A stretch of 64,000 nt of DNA from JAWXUU01 sp044426045 (lineage in GTDB: Bacteria > Bacillota > Clostridia > Christensenellales > CAMQZB01): assembly GCA_044426045.1 (NCBI GenBank), contig JAWXUX010000007.1, forward strand, positions 50,865-114,864, read 5' to 3'. How positions within the stretch are numbered: position 1 is the stretch's first letter; each line of letters starts with the position of its first letter. Both the position numbers and the translations under genes were made by a program. Below, piece by piece: positions 25,921 to 34,188 of this stretch. The notes under the pieces were generated by a model. The model did not search any database. It saw nothing but the letters and a program-made list of their open reading frames with translations, and was not told the DNA's origin.

Positions 25921-27444
25921 CTATATCCCCCTCACCACCGATTCTCCGCCCTTAAATTCTAGTTTTAGGGTGGTTTTGTTTATGACTATTATTCTTTGCA
26001 GCAGGCTTTTCATTAGTGCTGTGTCGAACGATTGGAGCAGGGTGGCTTGTTTGGATATTTCTAGGATTTTGGCTTTTCTTGATTCGGTTAGGATTTTTTC
26101 TGCGTTTAGGGTTTTTATTTTGGCTTGTGCGGATTCTTTTGCCCTCAGTTCTTTGGATAGGATTTCTATTTGATTTTGATAGACATCATCAGTTATTTCG
26201 CTGTTTTTTCTTGCGGTATGCAAAGCTATGGCTTGTTGTTGCAAGGTTATTATTTCTTCTTCTATTGTGTCTATTTCAGCTGTTTTATCGGCGTTTATTG
26301 CTGCCTCTATTGTATTTGTTATTTGATTTGCATTCAACATATTTTCTGCCAACTCTTTCAGTGCAGATAGGTAGGCTTTTTCAACGTCGGATTCTTTCAG
26401 CGTTATACTCTCGCATTTGCCATCGTGGTTTGCTATTCTGTGAGTGCAGACCCATGTTGGGATTTCTTTGCCGTTTGGGTTCTTTCTTATCAGCCTTCTA
26501 TATCTTGACATACAGTCTCCACAGATTATCATGCCACTGAATGGGTATTTGCTGACGTATTTTCCTTCGCCTGTTTTGGTTGCGTAGTCAGCTTTTTTTC
26601 TTATTTTTATCTCCTCCTGAACTAGGTCGAAAAATTCTTTTTCTATTATTGCAGGGTGACTGTTTTCCACATAGTACATTGGCATTTTGCCGTCGTTCTT
26701 TATACGTTTAGGACTCAGCACATCAGGTTTATAGGTTTTGCCTAGAATTGCATCACCTTTATATTTGATGTTTTCAAGCATACGCATAATTGTTGAGCGT
26801 TGCCAATTTGTTCCGTTTCGCTTTGTTGGGATATCATCACGTTTGAGACCATCGACTATTTGGTTCACAGAATATCCACATAGGTATTCCCTGAATATCC
26901 TTTTGACAATATCCCCCTCTTCTTCCACAATTTCTAGCGTGTTATCTTCTGTCATTTTATAACCCAACACGCCTTTTCCAACAACCACATGACCTTTAGA
27001 AAATTTTTCTTCATACGCCCATTTTTGGTTTAGACTATTGGTGCTGACATCGTTTTCCGCAATGCTCGCAGCTATTATAAGGTAGATTTCACTGCTGGTT
27101 TGAAACGTGGATATGTGTTCTTTATCAAAGATAACTTCCACGTTCATATCTCGCAGTTCTCTCACTGTTTGCAAAAGCTCTGCCGTGTTTCTTCCGAACC
27201 TTTGCACTGATTTTGTGTATATCACATCAATCCCACCAGCTTTGCAATCTTCTATCATTTTCACGAACTGCAGCCTTTTTTCTTGCGTTCTGCCACTGAT
27301 TCCTTTATCTGCATATATTCCGCAAAGCTCCACTTCTTCGCTTCTTTCAAGATGCTCTTGCCAATAGCATTTCTGAAACTCAAAGCTGTGCGATCCGCCA
27401 TCACTTTTGCCAGATACTCTGATATACGCCACTGCTTTTTTCAT
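25921..27444 (-). CDS. Large serine recombinase (site-specific integrase)
   Basis: A 507-residue serine recombinase. The catalytic resolvase domain starts YIRVSGKSDGGSHSFEFQ (catalytic Ser within the IRVS motif) and continues to about 145, with the conserved GISGRT and KSVQRFGRN motifs. A recombinase domain follows (~165-270), then a zinc ribbon (CGDCMSRYRRL ... C) and a coiled coil (~370-480). Such enzymes integrate and excise genomic islands and phages at specific att sites. It starts after AAGGAGG. It is the likely mover of the 15-30 kb island; no att core could be found by eye. Confidence 0.95.
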   Translation of the reverse strand: MKKAVAYIRVSGKSDGGSHSFEFQKCYWQEHLERSEEVELCGIYADKGISGRTQEKRLQFVKMIEDCKAGGIDVIYTKSVQRFGRNTAELLQTVRELRDMNVEVIFDKEHISTFQTSSEIYLIIAASIAENDVSTNSLNQKWAYEEKFSKGHVVVGKGVLGYKMTEDNTLEIVEEEGDIVKRIFREYLCGYSVNQIVDGLKRDDIPTKRNGTNWQRSTIMRMLENIKYKGDAILGKTYKPDVLSPKRIKNDGKMPMYYVENSHPAIIEKEFFDLVQEEIKIRKKADYATKTGEGKYVSKYPFSGMIICGDCMSRYRRLIRKNPNGKEIPTWVCTHRIANHDGKCESITLKESDVEKAYLSALKELAENMLNANQITNTIEAAINADKTAEIDTIEEEIITLQQQAIALHTARKNSEITDDVYQNQIEILSKELRAKESAQAKIKTLNAEKILTESRKAKILEISKQATLLQSFDTALMKSLLQRIIVINKTTLKLEFKGGESVVRGI

Positions 27445-27516
27445 AACTTTACCTCCTTATATTTTTACAAACACACAATACCGCAAAGAACTTTTTAAGT
27501 CTAGTAAATAAGTTCT

Positions 27517-27651
27517 TCACGAGCATTTATTTTGCTCCTCTGCCAATTTTTCTATCTTTCGTTTTTCCTTGAACGTTATAAGCCCCATCAGCCATAATTT
27601 ATTTGCAAGTGCCTTTGTATATATTATATTGAAATTAATTTTATCTATCAT
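27517..27651 (-). CDS. 44-residue protein upstream of the serine recombinase
   Basis: A short gene from ATG 27649-27651 to TGA 27517-27519, behind AAAGGGAAA. The peptide reads NIIYTKALANKLWLMGLITF near the start, then KEKRKIEKLAEEQ. This resembles the small SHOCT-like helical proteins often encoded right before recombinases of clostridial mobile elements (pattern: aromatic/Leu helix, GLIT/S, then charged helix). The function is unknown. Context supports it as a real gene of the integration module. Confidence 0.55.
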   Translation of the reverse strand: MIDKINFNIIYTKALANKLWLMGLITFKEKRKIEKLAEEQNKCS

Positions 27652-27680
27652 CGTTTTCCCTTTGCCCACTTTTGGGCATG

Positions 27681-27710
27681 AAAAAAGCATCATCCGAGGA
27701 TAATGCTTTT
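27681..27710 (-). terminator. Terminator after the BRO/DinD-like gene
   Basis: Stem AAAAGCAT / ATGCTTTT with a 12-nt loop. On the minus strand it is followed by T6. It lies about 70 bp after the stop at 27779 and separates the BRO-type gene from the recombinase module. Confidence 0.75.
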
Positions 27711-27778
27711 TGGTTTGTTTATTTTACTTTCAAACCGTGACAAATTGTCACGAACTGAATTATACTACCTTTTCGTTA

Positions 27779-28627
27779 CTAATCATTATCTTCATCGAGT
27801 TGATGCTGAATTTTCACTTCTAAAGCTGGTTTATCTTTTGCATTTAACGACGAAACAACCGACATCCCCAACTCTTCTTCAATGTTATTACGAGCGTTCT
27901 TAGCAACTTTTCCGCCACGTCCAGCCACATTTTTATTCTCATCAAAAGTCTTTGGCTTAACTTGTTTTGATATCGCAGTCGTTGTTACTTCCGCAAGCTG
28001 TGCAAGTGTGAGTTCAATATCCGTCATATTATCACGAAGATTTTCTTTTTTCAAATCCTTGAGCTGTTTGTATTCTGACGTTGTCATTCCACTCCACGCT
28101 TTTAACATTTCGTTTGTGAGTATTGCATAATCTCTTTGGTCTTCAACTCCCCTTGTTTGCCATTCGTCAGTAAGTTTCTTTCTCATCTCAATGGTTTGAA
28201 GTCTTTGATTTATCCAACCTTCCGTATATCCCTTTTTGCGATAATAATCTGCACCACGAAGAATAGCTTTCTCTGGGTCTGCCATTTCATCAAGCCTTTG
28301 ACTGCCAACTTCCGCAAGCCACATTTTGAACGGTTCTGCGTTCTTTGATGGAATAGATTGGATAAGGCGGAGTATTCCTTTGGTATCAAGCACGTCGGTT
28401 TTGTATTTTTTGCCGTCAGATGCCTCTAATTTCAGTTGCACGATTTCTTCGTGCAACTGACTGCCTTCTGCTTTTAGCTTCCTTTTTAAGTCACTCCAAT
28501 AATTTCTTGGAATATTACTCTCACTTAAAACTCCACATACATCAACAACAGAAAAGTACCATTCTTCCTTTTCTGCATCCCATTGCGACCTTATTTTTCT
28601 TTCGTGAAATAATTGTATCTTTCCCAT
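27779..28627 (-). CDS. BRO-N/DinD-like phage antirepressor-type protein
   Basis: 282 residues from ATG 28627, chosen for GAGG six bases upstream; the in-frame ATG at 28693 has none. The N-terminal ~110 residues are a BRO-N domain: RSQWDAEKEEWYFSVVDVCG, then YWSDLKRKLKAEG and DVLDTKGILRLIQSIPS. The C-terminal half has the DinD-like features MTDIELTLAQLAEVTT and NVAGRGGKVAKNAR. BRO-N proteins are phage or island antirepressors and regulators; DinD of E. coli is a DNA-damage-induced RecA inhibitor. Its own promoter and terminator make it a single-gene unit. Confidence 0.88.
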   Translation of the reverse strand: MGKIQLFHERKIRSQWDAEKEEWYFSVVDVCGVLSESNIPRNYWSDLKRKLKAEGSQLHEEIVQLKLEASDGKKYKTDVLDTKGILRLIQSIPSKNAEPFKMWLAEVGSQRLDEMADPEKAILRGADYYRKKGYTEGWINQRLQTIEMRKKLTDEWQTRGVEDQRDYAILTNEMLKAWSGMTTSEYKQLKDLKKENLRDNMTDIELTLAQLAEVTTTAISKQVKPKTFDENKNVAGRGGKVAKNARNNIEEELGMSVVSSLNAKDKPALEVKIQHQLDEDND

Positions 28628-28652
28628 AATTAACCTCTTTTTTAATACCGTA

Positions 28653-28681
28653 AGTATAGCACAATTAATCGCTTTTGTAAA
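28653..28681 (-). promoter_or_regulatory. Promoter of the BRO/DinD-like gene
   Basis: On the minus strand, TTTACA (28681-28676), a 17-bp spacer and TATACT (28658-28653), about 26 bp before the ATG. No LexA-type box was recognised. Confidence 0.6.
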
Positions 28682-28738
28682 GATGAAAAGCAAAATACAA
28701 CAGCCGTTTTCAGCGTTGCCTTGATATTCTATTACTTT

Positions 28739-28948
28739 TTACTTGAGATTTCTCGCTGACTCATAGCCGATTCCCACGCCCACTTTGAACGCTAGGCTAA
28801 ATGTTTCTAGTCTTTCTATTGCTGTCATTTCTGCCATTAGCTCCCTTGCTTTTTCTAGCCACTCTCTTTGTTCTGCCGTTAGGTCTTTTTCAAGTTTTTC
28901 GTCCACTGCACCAAGCAGTTTCCTGAGTTGATGCCATTCTTCTGGCAT
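28739..28948 (-). CDS. DUF6809-like small helical protein, N-terminally truncated
   Basis: 69 residues from ATG 28948. The peptide MPEEWHQLRKLLGAVDEKL and the later ECxx-like FSLAFKVGVGIGYESARNL match the end of DUF6809-type proteins seen in clostridial mobile elements. The open frame extends upstream to about 29002 without a start codon and would add KKAYDGNISGYDIQ, which also fits that family's YGNI N-terminus. So the true start has been lost, or a frameshift joins it to the preceding gene at 28879-29367. No function is known. Confidence 0.5.
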   Translation of the reverse strand: MPEEWHQLRKLLGAVDEKLEKDLTAEQREWLEKARELMAEMTAIERLETFSLAFKVGVGIGYESARNLK

Positions 28949-29367
28949 TTGAATATCATAGCCACTGATGTTACCATCATAAGCTTTCTTCTTTGCCTAT
29001 AAATATTTCTAATTTCCAAAACCCAATCACCTTTCGCACTTACATCATCAATCTTTGTGTTAAGCCATAGCGCTATCATATAAGATTCATCCATTTCTTC
29101 ATCAATGTCTGCAGAATTCACTAGACCAATAATATCAAACTTACTCAATCCAACACTACACTCAGCTTTGCGCAGATATATTCTATACTCACCATCATCA
29201 AACAAATATTTAGCATAAAAATATTCTCCACATTTCCACTCCCTCACTTGAGACATGTGTCCCAAGTATTCTCTTAACTCACTTTTTACTTCAGCTATCG
29301 AAATTGCATACTTAATTTGATCATCAAAATCCGCTTTTCCCTCCTTCGTCATTACTACTTCAATCAT
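28879..29367 (-). CDS. Hypothetical protein following the XRE regulator
   Basis: A 162-codon frame with ATG 29367 behind AGGGAGAAAT. Residues 1-130 look like a compact acidic protein (FDDQIKYAISIAEVKSELRE, then ADIDEEMDESYMIALWL). The last ~30 residues read out of frame through the DUF6809-like gene, so the natural end is probably near NIYRQ (about 29000) and the tail may be a frameshift product. Not recognised by family. A TGTTGCGAACA site at 29394-29404 in front of it suggests control by the neighbouring XRE regulator. Confidence 0.55.
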   Translation of the reverse strand: MIEVVMTKEGKADFDDQIKYAISIAEVKSELREYLGHMSQVREWKCGEYFYAKYLFDDGEYRIYLRKAECSVGLSKFDIIGLVNSADIDEEMDESYMIALWLNTKIDDVSAKGDWVLEIRNIYRQRRKLMMVTSVAMIFKCQKNGINSGNCLVQWTKNLKKT

Positions 29368-29393
29368 ATTTCTCCCTGTTATTATGTAAGCAT

Positions 29394-29404
29394 TGTTGCG
29401 AACA
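29394..29404. promoter_or_regulatory. Second XRE operator copy
   Basis: TGTTGCGAACA, an inverted repeat whose reverse complement TGTTCGCAACA shares TGTTCGC-AACA with the site in front of the xre gene. It lies 27 bp before the start of the 29367 gene. Confidence 0.5.
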
Positions 29405-29419
29405 CTAGCCTTTAAATTA

Positions 29420-29440
29420 AGGCTCAGATGCCCTGAGCCT
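29420..29440 (-). terminator. Terminator after the XRE gene
   Basis: Stem AGGCTCAG / CTGAGCCT with a 5-nt loop. On the minus strand it is followed by TTAATTTAAA, 10 bp after the XRE stop; it may only partly stop transcription into the next gene. Confidence 0.55.
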
Positions 29441-29449
29441 CTTTCCTGT

Positions 29450-29863
29450 TTATTTTATTTTTGAAATTGCCTCATGAATAGCAAAGAACGCATCTTCATT
29501 ATCCATTACCTTAGAGTCAATATTATGTGATACCGCCATAAATTTTCTGACAATATCCCTGACAGCTTCATTGCTTTTTAAAAACTCAACCATATCTGGA
29601 GCAAGCTCTTCGCGCCCTATGCCAACTAATTCACACAAATACCATTCCATTTCGCCATCTAATTTTAATGCTTCAATAAACTTATTTAGCAAATCGCCCA
29701 CTGGAGGGTTTCTCTTTCCCTTTTCAATGTCCGACAAATAAGAAGGCGCAATCCCAAGCTCACCTGCAAGCCCACGCAAACTCATCCCCAAACTAGCCCT
29801 GCGATCCTTAACAAACTCACCAAACTGCTGATTTTGCTCTTTTAAATCTTTTATCCGTGTCAT
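29450..29863 (-). CDS. XRE-family transcriptional regulator
   Basis: 137 residues from ATG 29863, placed by TTGGAGG; the upstream TTG at 29875 lies inside that site. Residues ~10-75 are a classical HTH_3 (GEFVKDRRASLGMSLRGLAG, then GIAPSYLSDIEKGKRNPP). The C-terminal ~60 residues are helical and probably for dimerisation. It heads the right-hand side of the island. Its promoter contains a TGTTCGCTAACA palindrome over the start region, so it is likely self-repressing and may be the lysogeny-type switch of the element. Confidence 0.88.
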   Translation of the reverse strand: MTRIKDLKEQNQQFGEFVKDRRASLGMSLRGLAGELGIAPSYLSDIEKGKRNPPVGDLLNKFIEALKLDGEMEWYLCELVGIGREELAPDMVEFLKSNEAVRDIVRKFMAVSHNIDSKVMDNEDAFFAIHEAISKIK

Positions 29864-29883
29864 ATTAGCCTCCAAAATTCATA

Positions 29884-29923
29884 TGTTCGCTAACATGATA
29901 ACACAACACTTTGTATTTGTCAA
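29884..29923 (-). promoter_or_regulatory. XRE promoter with overlapping operator
   Basis: On the minus strand, TTGACA (29923-29918), a 17-bp spacer and TATCAT (29900-29895). The palindrome TGTTCGCTAACA (29884-29895) overlaps the -10 and the start point, a typical autorepressor layout. Confidence 0.7.
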
Positions 29924-30483
29924 TAGTTTTAGAAAAATTTTTTATTGAATATTATTTTATTATCTTAATATTAGCATATAGGCATAAAGCACATACTGTT
30001 CTTTATATAATTACATCAAATTGCAATGCATACCACGCTTTTTATACAAGGGATATATATTATTTAGTGTATATATGTAAATATATACACTAAAAACACT
30101 ATGGTTTTGGTTACTTATATCTTTATCTTTCTATAATAGCAATCACTATTTAACCCAATGCACATACCTATCTATCAAGTTACGCAATAATATTCATACG
30201 CCTACGAAATGCAATAAACACATTCCCTTGCATTTATCTTATCCTCTATTTTTGATTGTTTATTTTATTCCACACACTATTTCATTAAACAAACTATAAA
30301 TAGCAAAAAAATTTTATTCGATTTAGTTTCGTATTTTCTATTTATTGTATAAATATCAAAATGTTTTGTAAATTTGATTCTAAACCATCTTCACCTTGAC
30401 TATTTCCCTCGTAAATACAATCTTAGAAATCGGTTATTGCAATTCTGTTTATCTCATTGATTCCTTTTAATAAAATAAGCAGT
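29924..30483. other. 560-bp AT-rich intergenic region with no gene
   Basis: Very AT-rich sequence between the divergent XRE gene and the membrane/ParA pair. No reading frame with a ribosome site was seen. A short ATATATAC-type repeat occurs at about 30050-30095. It could hold an element boundary, but no clear direct repeat was found by eye. Confidence 0.4.
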
Positions 30484-30525
30484 GCTACTTGACTTTATAA
30501 TTTATACCTGATATAATAAAGTAGC
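30484..30525 (+). promoter_or_regulatory. Promoter of the membrane/ParA pair, flanked by a 7-bp inverted repeat
   Basis: TTGACT (30489-30494), a 17-bp spacer and TATAAT (30512-30517). The promoter is bracketed by GCTACTT (30484-30490) and AAGTAGC (30519-30525), exact reverse complements, which may be an operator. Transcription would start about 70 bp before the TTG start of the first gene. Confidence 0.65.
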
Positions 30526-30594
30526 AATAAAGTAATCGCATTTCTTATCATCAATATCAGCAGTATATATATTATATACAATAAGGAGTTTCAA

Positions 30595-31116
30595 TTGAAA
30601 ACACTTCAAGAACTTTATCTTTACAATGATAAAGTATCTGCTTTTATACATTTTATAGCGTACGCAATATCTTGGATATTGGGAATAGTTATCTTTCATA
30701 TAAAAGCTGAATATAATTTTGCTGGATCATACTTAATTTTTGCCCTTTCTCTCTTAACCGAATTCATACCACAATTATCTAATATAAAGGGTAAAATTGC
30801 TAGTCTAATTCACATGCTTTTTTGTCTCATTATAGCATTCATTCTAGTCTTCTCTATATTACTATTGAGTGATTTATTAACCGAACATTTACTAATTACT
30901 TTATATCACTATTTATTTATCGCATCAATAATAGTTATCACTTATATATTATTAAATTTGATTTTGATTACAGTATTCCCTCCAATTGACAAAAATATTA
31001 CAAAACATTACCCAAGTAAAGATTCTCAATATTATTCAATGGTCGAGGAAGCATTTGTCAAAAACTTACACAATGGCCATTTAGGCAATGTAATTGGAGG
31101 TAATAAGGATGAATAA
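30595..31116 (+). CDS. Polytopic membrane protein paired with a ParA-like ATPase
   Basis: A 173-residue protein starting at TTG 30595 behind AAGGAG. It has four to five hydrophobic segments (about 16-36, 42-60, 68-92, 100-130), with a soluble C-terminal tail of ~45 residues (DKNITKHYPSKDSQYYSMVE). The end overlaps the next gene by 8 bp, so the two are translationally coupled. I recognise no family. An obligate partner of the ATPase is the reasonable inference; channel, receptor or scaffold roles are all open. Confidence 0.75.
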   Translation: MKTLQELYLYNDKVSAFIHFIAYAISWILGIVIFHIKAEYNFAGSYLIFALSLLTEFIPQLSNIKGKIASLIHMLFCLIIAFILVFSILLLSDLLTEHLLITLYHYLFIASIIVITYILLNLILITVFPPIDKNITKHYPSKDSQYYSMVEEAFVKNLHNGHLGNVIGGNKDE

Positions 31117-32254
31117 TACCGTAGCTTTCTTAAGCGGAAAAGGTGGTAGCGGAAAGACCACAATAGCCCTAAGTGTTTCATCAATGCTATCTAAATGCAA
31201 CATAAAAATATTGCTGTTAGATTGTGACTTAAACACGAATGGAGCAACTTATTTCTACGAAGAAAAACTTTCGCAATCGAAAAACATACTGTCATTTCAG
31301 GATCTCATCTGCGACGATATTGATATTGACACTATTACACAAATAAATAGTAATATGTTTTTTATTCCATCTATGACTAAATTCTCAGAAAAAAACACAC
31401 TTCCTTCGTTATTTGATAGCCATGCAAAATTAAATTTCAATAGAAACATGCAAAAATTATTATCTAATTATGATGTTATACTATATGATTGTCAAGCTGG
31501 ATACTCAGAAGTTTTAGAACTTGTTTTGCCTTTAGTTGATACAAATTTGATAGTAATGGAATCCGATGCTATTAGTGCATCATCATTAAGAAACTTATAT
31601 TTAAAAATTGGACATTTATTGAATGACAATCATACTTATCAAATATTCAACAAAGTATCAAGTGATGAGTATAAAATATACTCAAAATTATCCAAAGAAA
31701 CTTTCTTCCCTAATATTGAAACTGTTCTTTTTAATTGGGAAATCAGGAAAGCATTTGCATTAGCAAACGTTCCAAACATTGACCATTTAACAGCAAGTTA
31801 TGGTAGCCAAATCAACAATATATGTATGATTTTATTTAAAAATAATCTTCACAAAAAGCTTGAAAGTTACAAACAAATACTTTTTAAACTGAATATTAAC
31901 GAAGAACTAGACTCACTAAAAAAAGAGCACCTAGAACTTCTCAAGTCTACAAGATTGCAAAATCCTAAAAAAATAAATATCTATTTAGGCACAACTTTAA
32001 CATGCACTATCTTGATTCTATATAGCCTTATTTTTCAAATATACGATATCTATTACCGATTTGAGAATTTACTATCACTTACAATATCAGCATTATTTCT
32101 AACCATACTAGTAATAAGTATATTGTTGCCATCACTTAACAAATCCAAAGAGTTATCGCTTAAACGAAAAAATATAGATAATTTAGAAAAACAATTAGTT
32201 GACTTAGAAAACCGGCACGAATCCTTATCTCTTGACATAATAAAACTTGATTAA
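31109..32254 (+). CDS. ParA/MinD-type ATPase with a C-terminal transmembrane hairpin
   Basis: 381 residues from ATG 31109, placed by GGAGG; it overlaps the membrane protein gene. The deviant Walker A is FLSGKGGSGKTTIALSV (residues ~5-21), the switch I/Walker A' region LLLDCDLNTNGA, and switch II/Walker B LYDCQAGYSE (DxxxG type). These mark the SIMIBI ParA/MinD/ArsA class. Unusually, after the ATPase (~1-270) come a coiled coil, two transmembrane helices (~298-318 and ~325-347) and another coiled coil to the end. Normal ParA is soluble and MinD uses an amphipathic helix, so this one is permanently membrane-bound. Confidence 0.85.
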   Translation: MNNTVAFLSGKGGSGKTTIALSVSSMLSKCNIKILLLDCDLNTNGATYFYEEKLSQSKNILSFQDLICDDIDIDTITQINSNMFFIPSMTKFSEKNTLPSLFDSHAKLNFNRNMQKLLSNYDVILYDCQAGYSEVLELVLPLVDTNLIVMESDAISASSLRNLYLKIGHLLNDNHTYQIFNKVSSDEYKIYSKLSKETFFPNIETVLFNWEIRKAFALANVPNIDHLTASYGSQINNICMILFKNNLHKKLESYKQILFKLNINEELDSLKKEHLELLKSTRLQNPKKINIYLGTTLTCTILILYSLIFQIYDIYYRFENLLSLTISALFLTILVISILLPSLNKSKELSLKRKNIDNLEKQLVDLENRHESLSLDIIKLD

Positions 32255-32430
32255 TGATATATCCATATATTATTAAGTGCTATTCACTCTCGCCATAAAC
32301 ATACAACATAAAATTAATATATAGCAAAATTATTACTATAAAAATTGAACTTCAATCTTGTCAATAAGCCACTAGCCAAACTGGCAACTTGACCGTAAGT
32401 ATCAATTTACCCACCCCTTGACAAATAAAA

Positions 32431-32471
32431 AACTCACACCGCATGCTTTATGTTGGCAGATGGTGTGAGTT
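32431..32471 (-). terminator. Terminator closing the minus-strand surface-polymer block
   Basis: A 10-bp perfect stem AACTCACACC (32431-32440) / GGTGTGAGTT (32462-32471). On the minus strand it is followed directly by T6. It is the only strong minus terminator seen between 32.4 and 61 kb. Confidence 0.75.
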
Positions 32472-32588
32472 AGATAGTTTTTTATAGTTAGATTTTAATT
32501 TTTTAATTAATTGGGCGTCGGTCATTAAATCGCCTTCATCGTGGAGGTCGGATAAATAGTATGCGTAGTCTTCTGCTAGACCGATGTT
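32448..32588 (-). pseudogene. Start-less reading-frame relic before the operon terminator
   Basis: An open minus frame of 46 codons without a start, ending at TAA 32448-32450. The peptide has good coding composition (NIGLAEDYAYYLSDLHDEGD, then AQLIKKLKSN). It looks like the C-terminal tail of a lost gene, since a stop lies immediately upstream at 32589-32591. The rest of the gap 32255-32735 shows no gene. Confidence 0.4.
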
Positions 32589-32735
32589 TTAAACTACACT
32601 AACCCGCTATATTACATCATTTGCATTTTTCCATAATATTGCTTCTTTAATTTATTTACTAAATGGAGACTATAAAACAAAAGTATAGCTATGTCTTAAA
32701 AATTTTCATTTTATCCTAAATATTTTGTAGCACCA

Positions 32736-34106
32736 TTAATATATTTCATCGCCTTTTTTCCACACTGATTCAATATAAGATTTTAATTTCTCATAATAAA
32801 TATTATTATTTAGGTACACATTCTCATCTTTCCACCAATTGAAATTGCTATGATATAAATGTGTATTTTTAAAATTTTCTATAACCAATTTTCCTTTATC
32901 TAAGCCATACTCCTCTGGATTTTTAAAAATTTTAGACCCTGGCAATGGAGTGAATCTCAGCAATGAAACGCTGTCAATGCAACCTTTCATTTCTCTTAAA
33001 AAATTTAACGTATCCTTATTTGTTTGCTCGCTTTCAAAAGGAAACCCGCTAACGATAAAACATTTTACATATATTGATTTTTGATGCGTATTTTTTATAG
33101 CTATTCTAGCGTCATTAACAACACATGTCTTATCCATCTTATCCAAAATCAAATCGCTACCAGTTTCAACACCAAATTTTATTTCCACACATCCTGCAGA
33201 ATATAACACATCTAAAATATCGTCATCCCCTGCAATTTGATCAACTCTTGCCGCTAAAGACCATTTCAAATTTAATTCTGCGATTTTATCGCAAATCTTT
33301 CTTGCTTTAATTTTATTTGTAAGGAAGCAATCATCAATTATTGCAAAGCCACCGATCTCATATTTCTCCTTTAGATGCTTTAACTCAGCATAAATATTTT
33401 CAGGCGACCGATATCTCGTCGGCGAATTATTTCCATCTTTAGACGCACCGCAATACTTGCAGCCTTGCGAACACCCCCGACTAAACAGCATATGCACCAT
33501 TTTGATACCGTGATTATTTGCAACCCTACCCGCCATGACAACATCATTAATGTTTAACAATTCTCTTGCAGGAAACTCCAAGCTATTCAAATCAACTATA
33601 TCTTTACGCTTTATTAATTTAGAAATTTCACCACTTACAGCATCTTTAACATAAGTACCATTAACGTAGTATTGTCCATTTCTTACCTCTTCAAAACGAG
33701 CCAAGAACTCCGCCATACTATTTTCGCCTTCTCCTGCAAATATCAAATTTACACTTAATTGCTCAAATACCTCTTTATAATGTTTTTCAGCATGATATCC
33801 TCCGGCCACATAATAAGCATTACTATTAAATTCAGATTTTTCTGTAAAAGCAGCAAATATTGAGTGCGAATATGCCGAAACCATACTTATGGCTACAAGA
33901 TCATAGATTTTTAGATCTAACGCATAATTTTCCTCATCGATACTTATCAAATCTATATCCCAACCCGCATGCTTAATTATAGGCGCCAAATATAGCACCC
34001 CAAAAGGCGGGAATTCTTTTCTTTTTTTCTTAAAATGAGCTACTTCATATGAAGACACATACACTAACGCACATCTTTTCTTTATATTAGATATTTCTTC
34101 TATCAT
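32736..34106 (-). CDS. B12-binding-domain radical SAM enzyme
   Basis: A 456-residue class B-like radical SAM protein. Residues ~10-150 are a cobalamin-binding-type Rossmann domain (EFPPFGVLYLAPIIKHAGWD, VAGGYHAEKHYKEVF, FAGEGE). The radical SAM core has the 4Fe-4S motif CSQGCKYC (CxxxCxxC) near residue 213. It continues with AIIDDCFLT, IKFGVETGSD and SGFPFESEQTN, and a C-terminal LPGSKIF then HLYHSNFNWWKDE. Such enzymes methylate or rearrange unactivated carbons. It is ~50% similar by eye to the second half of the long radical SAM gene upstream. Last of a four-gene cluster with CYTH and HAD proteins; the substrate is unknown. Confidence 0.9.
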   Translation of the reverse strand: MIEEISNIKKRCALVYVSSYEVAHFKKKRKEFPPFGVLYLAPIIKHAGWDIDLISIDEENYALDLKIYDLVAISMVSAYSHSIFAAFTEKSEFNSNAYYVAGGYHAEKHYKEVFEQLSVNLIFAGEGENSMAEFLARFEEVRNGQYYVNGTYVKDAVSGEISKLIKRKDIVDLNSLEFPARELLNINDVVMAGRVANNHGIKMVHMLFSRGCSQGCKYCGASKDGNNSPTRYRSPENIYAELKHLKEKYEIGGFAIIDDCFLTNKIKARKICDKIAELNLKWSLAARVDQIAGDDDILDVLYSAGCVEIKFGVETGSDLILDKMDKTCVVNDARIAIKNTHQKSIYVKCFIVSGFPFESEQTNKDTLNFLREMKGCIDSVSLLRFTPLPGSKIFKNPEEYGLDKGKLVIENFKNTHLYHSNFNWWKDENVYLNNNIYYEKLKSYIESVWKKGDEIY

Positions 34107-34188
34107 TTTGGCTATAAGTGCTTAACTAAAACACAACTCCTTCTTCGCAAAGCTGTTTTGCGAAATTTTCAATCAGCATAAAGATCTA

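Noticed and set aside
27661..27680. TGCCCA-CTTT-TGGGCA hairpin as a separate terminator.
   Set aside because: Short stem and no T-run on either side; the adjacent 27681-27710 hairpin is the better terminator.
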